Origin: Bradyrhizobium diazoefficiens
Lineage (GTDB): Bacteria > Pseudomonadota > Alphaproteobacteria > Rhizobiales > Xanthobacteraceae
Direction of reading: 5' to 3'
DNA: 64,000 bases
NCBI RefSeq assembly: GCF_016616235.1
Contig: NZ_CP067100.1
Location: 7,313,001 to 7,377,000 of the forward strand
Position 1 is the first letter of the stretch. The number at the start of each line of letters is the position of its first letter. Both the position numbers and the translations under genes were made by a program. Positions 54,977 to 63,659 of this stretch are shown here, one piece after another. The notes below the pieces were generated by a model, which saw nothing but the letters and a program-made list of their open reading frames with translations, was not told where the DNA came from and did not search any database.

Positions 54977-55241
54977 GGTTCGCTCGCGCAAGCCGGACCG
55001 CCGAGACCGTCCCGGCGCTGTTTAGAATCGATCGAAATTAGAATCACTCAAGGCCGAGAGATCGGATCGGGCATGACGAGCAAGGCGTCTTGTGGCCTAA
55101 CTGCCTATTTTTCCTGACTGTCGGCCCTGCGCGTCGAGTGTCGCCCGGGTTCACGCCTGGCGTGCGTTAGATCGATTCCGAACTGAGGCCTATTGTCACA
55201 GCGGCGTGTTTCACTGTAGCCGAACCCCGGGCTTTTCTTTG

Positions 55242-56156
55242 ATGGGGACAACGGTGAAGCGTTTCGTGGGACTGATCTGCTCGGCAGCTGCGATGCTGTG
55301 CGCCTGCCAGGCACATGCTGGAGAATCACCGTTCGGCTGGATCTACACCGCCGATCTGCACCCCCAAGGGACTGGCGAATACGAGCACAAGTCGTTTCTG
55401 CAATCAGGACAATCGCAGGGCCAATACCACTATTTGCAGAATAAAGAGGAGATCGAGTGGGGCGTCACGGACCGGTTGCAGCTGTCCGGCTATTTCAACT
55501 GGAGTTATGCCAACGCCTTTCGCAACGGCTTCGACGGGACGACCGGCGGTCCCGGCGTCAGCCAGTTCCTCGATGCCTCGTTCGATCCCTATTCGCGTTA
55601 CGAGAAGACGCGTTTTGACTCGGTCTCGCTCGAGGCGATCTATCAAGTCTTGAATCCTGTCACGGATCCGATCGGTCTGGCGCTCTACATCGAGCCCGAG
55701 ATCGGGCCGAAGGAAAAAGAACTCGAATGGCGGGTCATCCTCCAGAAGAACTTCCTCGAAGATCGCCTCATCACAGCTATCAATATCATGGGCAAGCATG
55801 AGCGCGAGGTCTACGCCGACGGCTCGATCGAAAGGGCTTCGCCGATCGACGTGACATTCGGCATGTCGTATCTGGTGATGCCGAACTGGATGATCGGCTT
55901 CGAAACGCGCATCCACAACGAATTCACCGGATACTGGTTCAACAATCCCGAACATTCCGCATTCTTCGCCGGGCCTGTCATCCATTATGGCCAAAAGGAA
56001 TTCTGGTGGACGCTGGCCTGGCGCCATCAGCTGCCGATGGTCATCACCTACAATGAGGACCAGGCCGCGGTGGTGAAGCACGGACGCATCTATGGCGATG
56101 AGCACGCGCGGGACGAGGTGATGTTTCGCCTCGGCGTACCGTTCGCCATGAAATGA
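55242..56156 (+). CDS. Outer-membrane beta-barrel-like protein at head of flavin cluster (DUF6662-like)
   Basis: A 304-residue exported protein, ATG 55242. Signal peptide FVGLICSAAAMLCACQAHA. The mature part has a regular alternating beta pattern with many aromatic residues (GEYEHKSFLQSGQSQGQYHY, WGVTDRLQLSGYFNWSYANA, KEFWWTLAWRHQLPM), ending in FRLGVPFAMK. This suggests an outer-membrane barrel. The tentative family name is from memory and not tested. It is followed after 25 bp by the FMN-binding protein gene, making it the likely outer-membrane component of the cluster 55242-57938. Confidence 0.7.
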   Translation: MGTTVKRFVGLICSAAAMLCACQAHAGESPFGWIYTADLHPQGTGEYEHKSFLQSGQSQGQYHYLQNKEEIEWGVTDRLQLSGYFNWSYANAFRNGFDGTTGGPGVSQFLDASFDPYSRYEKTRFDSVSLEAIYQVLNPVTDPIGLALYIEPEIGPKEKELEWRVILQKNFLEDRLITAINIMGKHEREVYADGSIERASPIDVTFGMSYLVMPNWMIGFETRIHNEFTGYWFNNPEHSAFFAGPVIHYGQKEFWWTLAWRHQLPMVITYNEDQAAVVKHGRIYGDEHARDEVMFRLGVPFAMK

Positions 56157-56181
56157 ACTCCGGCATTTCGAGGCAGGACGC

Positions 56182-56637
56182 ATGAAGTGGACACCACTCC
56201 TCACCGCGCCGGCAGCGATCGTTTTGATCGCACCGGCGGGCGCCACCGTGTACATGAGCGAACAGCAGGCGATGCAGACGATCTTTCCCGGAGCGTCGTT
56301 TTCGCCCGCCGGGAAGGCCGGCGTATTCCGCGCATCCTCTGGCGGTATCGTCGTGATTGACCGCGTGCTCGGCAAGCACGAATACATCAAATACGCCGTC
56401 GGGATCACCGCCGGCGGGGCCGTCAAGCACATCGAGATCATCGAATACAACGAATCCTATGGCTACGAAGTTCGCGAGGCTTCGTGGCGTTCGCAATTCG
56501 TCGGCAAGAACGCGAGTTCGCCGCTGCAGCTCAATGTGGACATCAAGAACATCAGCGGCGCGACCTTATCGTGCAAGCACATCACCGACGGCGTGAGGCG
56601 CATCGTCGGGCAGTCGCAGAGCTTGAAGGGGCAATAG
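56182..56637 (+). CDS. Exported FMN-binding (covalent flavin) protein
   Basis: A 151-residue protein with signal peptide (TPLLTAPAAIVLIAPAGA) and an FMN-binding domain of the NqrC/RnfG type. The flavinylation motif is DIKNISGATLSCKHI, with Thr128 as the expected acceptor of FMN. It lies 2 bp before apbE, which encodes the transferase that attaches the flavin. The soluble, single-domain form suggests a periplasmic electron shuttle. Cys131 next to the site is unusual, because Ser or Thr is typical at this position. Confidence 0.88.
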   Translation: MKWTPLLTAPAAIVLIAPAGATVYMSEQQAMQTIFPGASFSPAGKAGVFRASSGGIVVIDRVLGKHEYIKYAVGITAGGAVKHIEIIEYNESYGYEVREASWRSQFVGKNASSPLQLNVDIKNISGATLSCKHITDGVRRIVGQSQSLKGQ

Positions 56638-56639
56638 CG

Positions 56640-57458
56640 ATGAGGCGGGCGCGACCGCTGCTGGGCACACTCGTCGAGATCGAGGTCGATGGGGCCACGC
56701 AAGCTGCTGCCGAACGGGCGATTGCCGCGGCCTTCGAGGCGGTGTCGCTGGTTCAGCGGCTGATGAGCTTTCACGACGCAGATAGCGACGTCGGACGCAT
56801 CAACCGCTCGGCCTTCCGTACACCCGTGACTGTCCATCCCTGGACGGCGCGCGTTCTGCGCCACGCCGAAGTTCTTCATGCCGCAACCGATGGTCTGTTC
56901 GACTGCGCGGTCGGCCACGAGTTCATACGGCGTGGACTGCTGCCCGCGGACGGTCTCGACCATGTCTCGCCAGGCGGCTTCGGCGCGGTGCGCCTGCCTG
57001 CCGATCGATCCGTGTGCCTGACCGCGCCAGTGGCGATCGATCTCGGCGGAATAGCCAAGGGTTACGCAGTGGATCGCGCCATCGCAACGCTTCGCGCGGC
57101 GGGCATCCGAGGTGCGACTGTCAATGCCGGCGGCGATCTGCGGGTCATGGGCGACACCGACCAGCCGATCTATGTGCGCATTCCCGGCGGGGGCCTGCTG
57201 CCGGTTGGATCCTTGCGCAACGGCGCCATTGCGACCTCCTCCTCCCTCGCCACAATCGATCGCGGCGGAGCGCCGCACCAGTCGCCGGGCTCTCCACCGG
57301 ACAGACGAGCCTATTCGGTCGTCGCCCCAAGCTGCGTCGTCGCGGACGCGCTGACGAAAATCCTGGTCCAGACCGGCAACCCGCGGCATCCCTGCTTCGG
57401 CAGCTTTGGCGCGACGGCCTTCATCAGCGTCGACGATCTCCAATCGGTGGCGGCCTGA
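56640..57458 (+). CDS. apbE: FAD:protein FMN transferase (ApbE family)
   Basis: A 272-residue enzyme that transfers FMN from FAD to Thr/Ser of the motif in target proteins. Visible family features: N-terminal RPLLGTLVEIEVDG, LMSFHDADSDVGRINRSA, the FAD/Mg region PVAIDLGGIAKGYAVDRA, VNAGGDLRVMGD, and AIATSSSLATIDRGG. No signal peptide is visible, unlike many ApbE proteins, so the flavin may be attached before or during export, or the start may lie elsewhere. It is embedded between the FMN-binding target and a membrane protein. Confidence 0.9.
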   Translation: MRRARPLLGTLVEIEVDGATQAAAERAIAAAFEAVSLVQRLMSFHDADSDVGRINRSAFRTPVTVHPWTARVLRHAEVLHAATDGLFDCAVGHEFIRRGLLPADGLDHVSPGGFGAVRLPADRSVCLTAPVAIDLGGIAKGYAVDRAIATLRAAGIRGATVNAGGDLRVMGDTDQPIYVRIPGGGLLPVGSLRNGAIATSSSLATIDRGGAPHQSPGSPPDRRAYSVVAPSCVVADALTKILVQTGNPRHPCFGSFGATAFISVDDLQSVAA

Positions 57459-57461
57459 TCC

Positions 57462-57938
57462 ATGCGCCTCAGCCTCGTTCAAAAGAGCGTCGTCTGGACT
57501 GCAATCGCCGCGGTCGGGCTGACTGGCCTCGCCTGGTTCGTTCTGCACGACCTTGTCGAGCAAGAGCCCGGCGAGACCGAACGGCTGCTGCTGATGCTCC
57601 ACGGCATCTCGGCCTATGCAACGCTGATCGTGATGGGCTCGCTGCTGCCGCTGCACGTCCGTTCGGGCTGGCACCGGCGGCGCAAGCGATGGACCGGCGG
57701 CACCACGCTTGCCACGCTTGTGTTGCTCGCCGTGACTGGCCTCGTTCTCTACTATGGAGGCGAGCAGACGCGGGAGACCGCGCGGTGGATCCATATCGGG
57801 ATTGGAATTGCCTGCGTGGCGCTGTTTCCCGTCCATGCGATGCTTGCGGCAACGGTCAAGCGCAGCGCCACCTCGCCTGAGGAGGGAGCGGCCGAGAGCC
57901 GATCACGTTTTGCACCCGCATCGATTGGCCGCCGCTAA
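57462..57938 (+). CDS. Four-helix membrane protein, cytochrome-b-like (DUF4405-like)
   Basis: A 158-residue protein with four transmembrane segments (VVWTAIAAVGLTGLAWFVLH, LLMLHGISAYATLIVMGSLL, TTLATLVLLAVTGLVLYYGG, WIHIGIGIACVALFPVHAML). Histidines in or next to the helices (MLHGISAYA, LPLHVRSGWH, WIHIGI, FPVHAM) are arranged like heme-b ligands. Starting 3 bp after apbE, it is the likely quinone-side electron donor or acceptor for the flavin protein. The domain name is by resemblance only. Confidence 0.75.
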   Translation: MRLSLVQKSVVWTAIAAVGLTGLAWFVLHDLVEQEPGETERLLLMLHGISAYATLIVMGSLLPLHVRSGWHRRRKRWTGGTTLATLVLLAVTGLVLYYGGEQTRETARWIHIGIGIACVALFPVHAMLAATVKRSATSPEEGAAESRSRFAPASIGRR

Positions 57939-57974
57939 AGCGCGATAAGATCAGGATGAATCGTCATCGCGCTT
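57937..57974. repeat. Family D hairpin repeat, possible terminator of the flavin cluster
   Basis: AAAGCGCGATAAGAT pairs imperfectly with ATCGTCATCGCGCTT. The same hairpin type, with a perfect stem, occurs at 32396-32434. It overlaps the stop codon of the cytochrome-b-like gene. Confidence 0.7.
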
Positions 57975-57992
57975 CAGCTGACCTCGCTGGGG

Positions 57993-58367
57993 TCACGGCT
58001 CGACCCAGCGCTGCACCGCCTCGGCGGTGTCGGCCGGCGTAGTGTTGAAGCAGATCGCCGCATTCGGCGCCAGGCGATGGACGAGGTTGAGCACCTTCTC
58101 GAACAGCAGCAGGCGCTCCTTGGGCTCGCGCAGGCCCGCGCCGATCACGATGCAGTCGAAGCTCTCATCGCGCAGCGCCGCGGTGACGCCGGCTTCCGCC
58201 GTCGCGTCGAGGTCGATCAGGCAGCTCGTGACCTCGAAGCCGAGATCGCGCAGGCGCAGCAGCTGCGTCTCGATGTAGTCGCGCACGAGCTCCGGCGTGA
58301 GCTGCGGGAAGGCGCCGTAATCCGCATTGCCGGGTTCGATGCCGATCGCGAGGACGCGCTTGGCCAT
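57993..58367 (-). CDS. Conserved hypothetical cytoplasmic protein
   Basis: A 124-residue protein with alternating beta strands and helices (RVLAIGIEPGNADYGAF, GFEVTSCLIDLDA, FDCIVIGAGLREPKERLLLFE, APNAAICFNTTP), resembling a small Rossmann or flavodoxin-like fold. A good GGAGGCCTCA precedes ATG 58367. No catalytic motif was recognised and no signal peptide is present. Confidence 0.72.
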   Translation of the reverse strand: MAKRVLAIGIEPGNADYGAFPQLTPELVRDYIETQLLRLRDLGFEVTSCLIDLDATAEAGVTAALRDESFDCIVIGAGLREPKERLLLFEKVLNLVHRLAPNAAICFNTTPADTAEAVQRWVEP

Positions 58368-58638
58368 TGAGGCCTCCTTGCCGGACCGCTTCCGTCGGTA
58401 ACGGATGGACAGGCCTGCCGGTTCCCGCCCGGGCGGTCACGCTGCGATGGCGATCCTGCCGCTCATTTCCCGCCAAGGCTGTAACCCATTTCACATGCGC
58501 TTGGCCCGAGGCCTGTCAGATTTGCCCCAGATCACGCTGAAGTCACGCCGTGCTCACGGCATCCGGTTCACTCTGACGTCCACGAACGCCCGGCCATTTC
58601 ATCATCTGCGCAATTTTATCGTTTCACGGGAGCAGGAC

Positions 58639-60030
58639 ATGAAGGTGTCATTCGACAACATCAAGGACGAATACGAACGAAACTGGTCCAACATGAGGAT
58701 CGGGCAGCCGCGCGCCGACGCCGCGACCGAGGCGGCGCGCAAGGCCATCAATCACAAGGAGATCTATAAGGAGATCGAGACCAAGACCGACGTGCCCTGG
58801 TGGTTCGTGGCGGTGCTGCATTCGCGCGAATCCAGCTTCAACTTCAACACCTATCTCGGCAACGGCCAGGCGCTCAACCGGGTGACGACCATCGTTCCCA
58901 AGGGGCGCGGCCCGTTTGCCTCGTTCGCCGAAGGCGCCGTCGACGCACTCAGGCTCGAAGGATTTGTCGGCGCCCGCGACTGGGGCATCGCAAAAACGAT
59001 GTTCCGGCTGGAGAAGTACAACGGCTTCGGCTATCGCGGCCGCGGCGTCAACTCGCCCTATCTCTGGTCAGGGTCGAACATCTACGGCCCGCCCGAGCAG
59101 AGGGGCGGAAAATTCACCAGCGACGGGGCGTTCGAGCCGGGCACGGTCGATCCGCAGCTCGGCGCTGCGGTGATCCTCAAGGCGATGATGGAGCTGGATG
59201 CGTCGATCACGTTCGGCGGCGCGCCGGCGATGCTGAGCCATCTCGAGCCCGAGGAGCAGCTGGCGTCGATGGCGCTGTCGATGCAGCAATGCCTCAACAA
59301 GCTCGGCGCCAATCCTCCGCTGGACGAGGACGGCATCGTCGGACCGAAGACCAAGGCGGCGGTGGCGCAGTTTCAGCAGCAGCACGGCATCACCGAATCC
59401 GGCGTTCTCGACACCGTGACGGTTGCCGCCATCACGCGGGCGGCGCAGCTGCCGGCCATCGGCGGCCAGACCGGCGACCTGTCCAACATCCTGAAGCGGC
59501 TGGAAGACCTCGCACAAATCGTGCGCGGCGGCGCGCGACAGGGCGCTCCGCCGGAGATCATCCCGCCTGCCGCCAACGATCCGATCAGCCTGTTCGAACG
59601 GCTCTTCTCCCTCGTCTCCAACAAGACAGCAACACCCATGCCAGGACCCCTCACCCCGAACAACCCCGCCCCGGTCGATCAGTTGAAGCAGGTCGTCGAC
59701 CTGCTCAGCACCCTGCTCAACGGCAAGGACGGCAAGCCCGTGCTCGGCCAGGTCAACGGGGCGCTCGGCGAGACGATCGGCAAGCTGCTCGACGGCAAGA
59801 AGACCGCACTCGGCATCTTCGGCTCGGTGATCACCGCGCTGCTGTCGTCGGTGACGGCGAGCCCCAACGCCGGAGGCATTGCCGGATTGCTCGGAACGAT
59901 CGTGTCGGCAGTGCCGGGCCTCGGCCAGTTCGCGATGCCGATCTCGCTGGCGCTCGCCGCCTGGGGCGTGCTCGGCAAGCTGGAGAAATGGGCCCAGGGC
60001 ACCGCGCCGCCGCCGAAGGTGACGACGTAG
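58639..60030 (+). CDS. Lysozyme-like/endolysin-type protein with peptidoglycan-binding domain
   Basis: A 463-residue protein, start ATG 58639 with GGGAGCAGG upstream. It has no signal peptide. The N-terminal part (~20-190) carries a lysozyme-like region with WWFVAVLHSRESSFNFNTYLGNG, the Glu in SRESSF being a candidate catalytic residue. A PG_binding_1 domain follows (~225-265, EDGIVGPKTKAAVAQFQQQHGI). The last ~150 residues hold a Pro-rich linker and glycine-rich hydrophobic stretches (GGIAGLLGTIVSAVPGLG, ISLALAAWGVLGKL) that look membrane-active. Together this resembles a phage endolysin fused to a holin-like tail, but no other phage gene is near. Confidence 0.75.
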   Translation: MKVSFDNIKDEYERNWSNMRIGQPRADAATEAARKAINHKEIYKEIETKTDVPWWFVAVLHSRESSFNFNTYLGNGQALNRVTTIVPKGRGPFASFAEGAVDALRLEGFVGARDWGIAKTMFRLEKYNGFGYRGRGVNSPYLWSGSNIYGPPEQRGGKFTSDGAFEPGTVDPQLGAAVILKAMMELDASITFGGAPAMLSHLEPEEQLASMALSMQQCLNKLGANPPLDEDGIVGPKTKAAVAQFQQQHGITESGVLDTVTVAAITRAAQLPAIGGQTGDLSNILKRLEDLAQIVRGGARQGAPPEIIPPAANDPISLFERLFSLVSNKTATPMPGPLTPNNPAPVDQLKQVVDLLSTLLNGKDGKPVLGQVNGALGETIGKLLDGKKTALGIFGSVITALLSSVTASPNAGGIAGLLGTIVSAVPGLGQFAMPISLALAAWGVLGKLEKWAQGTAPPPKVTT

Positions 60031-60064
60031 TGCGACAGGTAAGGCGCGAATGCTTCTCCAGGAG

Positions 60065-60219
60065 CAGGTGCGCTCCCTCCCCCGCTTGCGGGGGAGGGTT
60101 GGGGAGAGGGTGTCTCCGCAACGGGACCCCCCTAGAGGAGAAAGCCTTCACCCGGCGCGCGGGACGATGCTTCGCATCGCCCGGGCGCGCCGACCTCTCC
60201 CGCAAGCGGGAGAGGTTGC
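60065..60219. repeat. Palindromic repeat family B, copy 4 (complete)
   Basis: ggtgcgctccctcccccgc with GCTTGC centre and gggggaggg arm (60075-60098), then tctccgcaacggga, cctagaggagaaagcc, ttcacccggcgcg, hairpin CGGGACGATGC (60160-60170) / GCATCGCCCG (60174-60183), cgcgccgacctctcccgc and aagcgggagaggt. This is the uninterrupted counterpart of the copy that the IS split at 5210. Confidence 0.88.
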
Positions 60220-60299
60220 ACCGACCCCGCGGCTCCGTCAGTTAACCTAAAGCCGTTCCGCTCCGGAGCATGATGGCTTCGCGCAAACTGCGGCTCCGC

Positions 60300-60992
60300 C
60301 TACTGACGCAGCATGATCAGGGGATCGGCGGTATCGGGGACGCGCCGCCACTGCGCGTTGTCGTCGGCCTCGAACTGCCAGGTCTCGCCTGATGTCGACA
60401 TCAGGATGATCTGGCCGCGCTCGAGCCGCCATTGCGTCGGATTGAACTGCGCGATCGCCGCGTCGCATTTCGGCTTGAGGAAGACCTGGAAATTGTCCTG
60501 GCCCGCTTCCGTGTTGGTCAGCGTCAATCCGCAGACCGGCTGGCCGTTGCCGCGCACCATGGCCCAGTCGCCGATCATCTGGTCCATCGACTTGGCCATC
60601 GAGCGCGCGGCGGCGAGGTCTTGCAGGATGTAGACGCCCTCGCCCTGGCGCAGGCCCTCGAAGATGCCGGCCTCGACCTCGGTGAAGTCGATCACGGCCT
60701 CACCGGTCGCGTCCTGCAAACGGACGATGTCGAGACCCCTGACGCTCCAGGCCACGATGTCCTTGGTGAAGGGCAGCGCGGCCTTGCAGGCCGGCTCCAG
60801 CTCCAGCTTGGAGCCTCCACTTGTCGGGTCGGCCTTGAGCGTGACGACACAGGTCTTGCTGCGCTCGGTGGTCGAGAGCTCCCACTGCCCGGGCATCGAT
60901 TTCTTCAGGGTCGACGTATCCTGCGCATGCGCAACGCCGATCGCGGCCAGGCAGGCTGCGACGGCGAATGCAACGACCCCGAGAGCTCTCAT
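60300..60992 (-). CDS. AprI/Inh-family metalloprotease-inhibitor-like protein
   Basis: A 230-residue exported protein with signal peptide (VVAFAVAACLAAIGVAHA) and two Inh/Omp19-type domains, each with Cys pairs (PGQWELSTTERSKTCVVTLKA ... ACKAALPF; GDWAMVRGNGQPVCGLTL ... KCDAAIAQF). The family inhibits serralysin-type metalloproteases in the periplasm. Its ATG (60992) overlaps the stop of the upstream 2-hydroxyacid dehydrogenase gene by 1 bp (TGATG), so it is translated as the last gene of the ABC-transporter operon. No metalloprotease gene is visible nearby. Confidence 0.85.
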   Translation of the reverse strand: MRALGVVAFAVAACLAAIGVAHAQDTSTLKKSMPGQWELSTTERSKTCVVTLKADPTSGGSKLELEPACKAALPFTKDIVAWSVRGLDIVRLQDATGEAVIDFTEVEAGIFEGLRQGEGVYILQDLAAARSMAKSMDQMIGDWAMVRGNGQPVCGLTLTNTEAGQDNFQVFLKPKCDAAIAQFNPTQWRLERGQIILMSTSGETWQFEADDNAQWRRVPDTADPLIMLRQ

Positions 60993-61981
60993 CAGCGCCC
61001 CTTGAATGGCGTTTCGGCAACCGGCGTCAACGGCGCCTTGCCGGCGAACCAGGACTTGAGGTTGTCGACCACGAGCTGGTCCATCGCGTTGCGCGTCACC
61101 ACCGAGGCCGAGCCGATATGCGGCAGCAGCACGACGTTCTGCATGGTCTTGAGCTCGTCCGGTACATTCGGCTCGGCCGCGAACACGTCGAGACCGGCGG
61201 CGAGGATGGTGCCGGATTTGAGCGCCTGGACCAGTGCCGGCTCGTCGACCACCGAGCCGCGCGCCACGTTGACCAGCACGCCGCGCGGGCCGAGCGCCTT
61301 GAGCACCTCGGCATTGATCATCTTGTTGGTCGAGGCGCCGCCGGGCACGATCACCATCAGCGTGTCCACTGCCTTCGCCATCTCGATCAAATCAGGATAG
61401 TGCTTGTGGGAGACGTCCTTGGACGGATTGCGGGAGTGATAGACCACAGGCACTAGCGAGGCATCGAGCCGGCGCGCGATGGCCTGGCCGATCCGGCCCA
61501 TGCCGACAATACCGACCTTGCGGTCGCGCAGCGAGCCGACGCTGAGCGGATAGTTTTGCGTCTGCCAGAGGCCGGAACGGACGTAGCGGTCGGCCTTGAT
61601 GAACTCGCGCAAGGTCGCGATCAGAAGCCCCATCGCGACGTCGGCGACCTCCTCGGTCAGCACGTCGGGCGTGTTGGTGACGATGATGTTGTGCTCGGCC
61701 GCATATTTCGCGTCGATATGGTCGTAGCCGACGCCGAAGCTCGCCACCATCTCGATCCCGGGCAGTTGCGACAGCGAGTCCTTGTCAGCGCGCACCGTGT
61801 GATAGGTCACCGCCACGCCGCGGATCTTTTCGCGGATCGCCGGCGTCAACCGCTCGAGATCGCCACGCGTCTCGGCCTTGTGCACGACGAAATGATCGGA
61901 AAAACCGTTCTCGAGGATCGGCCGCACCGGCCCATAGATCAGAAGGTCGATCTTGTCGGACGAAATCGAACCGGTGGTCAT
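60992..61981 (-). CDS. D-2-hydroxyacid dehydrogenase (NAD(P)-dependent)
   Basis: A 329-residue enzyme of the formate/glycerate dehydrogenase family. NAD(P)-binding fold VGIVGMGRIGQAIARRL, followed by YHSRNPSKDVS; the catalytic Arg, Glu and His are expected in NVARGSVVDEPALV, FAAEPNVPDEL and LLPHIGSASVVTR. The Arg-Asn pair after the GxGxxG and the absence of an acidic residue at the strand end hint at NADPH use, but this is not certain. It reduces or oxidises 2-keto/2-hydroxyacids (glyoxylate, hydroxypyruvate or a larger acid). Start and stop overlap its neighbours by 1 bp on each side, so it belongs to the importer operon and may process the imported compound. Confidence 0.92.
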   Translation of the reverse strand: MTTGSISSDKIDLLIYGPVRPILENGFSDHFVVHKAETRGDLERLTPAIREKIRGVAVTYHTVRADKDSLSQLPGIEMVASFGVGYDHIDAKYAAEHNIIVTNTPDVLTEEVADVAMGLLIATLREFIKADRYVRSGLWQTQNYPLSVGSLRDRKVGIVGMGRIGQAIARRLDASLVPVVYHSRNPSKDVSHKHYPDLIEMAKAVDTLMVIVPGGASTNKMINAEVLKALGPRGVLVNVARGSVVDEPALVQALKSGTILAAGLDVFAAEPNVPDELKTMQNVVLLPHIGSASVVTRNAMDQLVVDNLKSWFAGKAPLTPVAETPFKGR

Positions 61982-62799
61982 CAGTTGTCCTTTCCAAGCG
62001 CGCTCTCGTGCCAGCGCCGTAAAACGAGGTGGGAAACTAGCGCCAGCACCCCATAGATGACAATCCCGGCCAGCGACAACAAAAGCAGCGCCGCGAACAT
62101 GCGCGGTATGTTCAATCGGTAGCCCGACTCGGCGATCCTGTAGGCGAGCCCGGAGCCGGCGCCGGCCGTGCCTGCCGCGATCTCGGCCACCACCGCACCG
62201 ATCAGCGACAGGCCGCCGGCGATCCGCAGGCCGCCGAGGATATAAGGCAGGGCCGCCGGCAGCTTCAGGAAACGCAGGGTTTGCGGCCTCGATGCGCCAT
62301 AGAGCTGGAACAGTCCGGCGAGATTGCGGTCGACCGAATTGAGCCCGAGCGTGGTGTTGGACAATACCGGGAAAAACGCGACGATGAAGGCGCAGACCAC
62401 GACCGCGGTCTGCTGCTCCAGATAGATCAGCAAGAGCGGCGCGATCGCGATGACCGGCGTCACCTGGAGGACGATTGCATAGGGGAACAGCGAGTATTCG
62501 ACCCATTTCGACTGGTTGAACAGCAGCGCCAGCGCGATACCGCCGATGCTGGCGGCGACAAAGCCTTCAAGCGTCGTCAGAAGCGTGGTGGCGAGCGATT
62601 GCGACAGCACCGCCCAGTCCTTGACCAGCGTCAGCACGATGATGGAGGGCGCCGGCAGCACGTAAGGCGGGATCTCTCTGATGCGGACCACCAGCTCCCA
62701 GGCGGCAAGGCCAGCGGCGAACACGATGACAGGAAGCACGAAACGCATCGCGCGCTGCACGCCGGATGATTTTGCCGTGATTGCAGCTTGCGCGTTCAT
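61981..62799 (-). CDS. ABC transporter permease (SsuC/TauC type)
   Basis: A 272-residue permease starting at ATG 62799, overlapping the ATPase gene by 4 bp (ATGA). Six hydrophobic helices and the coupling loop around LFQLYGASRPQTLRFLKLPAALPYI match the nitrate/sulfonate/taurine importer family. Its stop overlaps the 2-hydroxyacid dehydrogenase start by 1 bp. Confidence 0.9.
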   Translation of the reverse strand: MNAQAAITAKSSGVQRAMRFVLPVIVFAAGLAAWELVVRIREIPPYVLPAPSIIVLTLVKDWAVLSQSLATTLLTTLEGFVAASIGGIALALLFNQSKWVEYSLFPYAIVLQVTPVIAIAPLLLIYLEQQTAVVVCAFIVAFFPVLSNTTLGLNSVDRNLAGLFQLYGASRPQTLRFLKLPAALPYILGGLRIAGGLSLIGAVVAEIAAGTAGAGSGLAYRIAESGYRLNIPRMFAALLLLSLAGIVIYGVLALVSHLVLRRWHESALGKDN

Positions 62800-63626
62800 A
62801 GCGTCGACTGCCCCGAATAGGACGGCGCCAGCGCGGCCGACACGCGGCGGCAATAATCGGAATAGGCGACCGAGGTGCGAAACTCCTCGCCGCGGGGCTC
62901 GACGGTGTCGATGCGGATGTCGGCCTGGATGCGGCCGGGCCGCGCCGTCATCACCACGACGCGCTGCGACAGATAGACGGATTCGAACACCGAATGGGTG
63001 ACGAAGATGACGGTCTTACGCAAGGACCGCCACAGCGCGAGCAGATCGTTGTTGAGGCGAAAGCGCGTGATCTCGTCGAGCGCCGCGAACGGCTCGTCCA
63101 TCAGCAGGATGTCGGGATCGGTGACGAGCGCGCGCGCCAGCGACACCCGCATCTTCATGCCGCCGGAGAGTTCGCGCGGATAGGCGTCGGCGAAATCGGC
63201 GAGGCCGACGCTCGCCAGCGCCGCGTCGGCCCGCGCGCGGGCCTCGGCTTTCGGCACGCCTGCGAGCTTCAGCGGCAGCCGCACGTTCTCGCGCACGCTG
63301 GTCCAGGGCATCAGCGTCGGCTCCTGAAATACGAAGCCGATGCCGTGACCTGGCAGAACATGGCCCGGCAGAGATACGCTCTCGTGACGGGCCACCCGCA
63401 CGGCGCCCGATGACGGCGGGCTAAGTTCGGCGATGATGCGCAGCGCGGTCGACTTGCCGCAACCGGACGGACCGAGCAGCGAGATGAACTCGCCCTTGCG
63501 CACGGCGAGATCGAGCGGGCCGAGCGCCATGACGCCGTTGTCATAGGCCTTGGTCACGCCGCGCAGGCTGACGGCGAGCGCCGTCAGGCCGGTCTCGACC
63601 GCGGACGACGTTTTGCGCTCTACCAT
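62796..63626 (-). CDS. ABC transporter ATP-binding protein (SsuB/TauB type)
   Basis: A 276-residue ATPase starting at ATG 63626. Walker A GPSGCGKSTA, Q-loop FVFQEPTLMPW, signature ELSGGMKMRVSLARAL, Walker B ILLMDEPFAALDE and the switch His in VIFVTHSVF are complete. The GGMKMR variant of the signature is typical for nitrate/sulfonate-type importers. A family B repeat (63660-63797) separates it from the upstream substrate-binding protein gene, so expression may be uneven along the operon. Confidence 0.95.
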   Translation of the reverse strand: MVERKTSSAVETGLTALAVSLRGVTKAYDNGVMALGPLDLAVRKGEFISLLGPSGCGKSTALRIIAELSPPSSGAVRVARHESVSLPGHVLPGHGIGFVFQEPTLMPWTSVRENVRLPLKLAGVPKAEARARADAALASVGLADFADAYPRELSGGMKMRVSLARALVTDPDILLMDEPFAALDEITRFRLNNDLLALWRSLRKTVIFVTHSVFESVYLSQRVVVMTARPGRIQADIRIDTVEPRGEEFRTSVAYSDYCRRVSAALAPSYSGQSTL

Positions 63627-63659
63627 CGATCGCTGGCTGTTGTGGGGCTCGGTTCGGCG

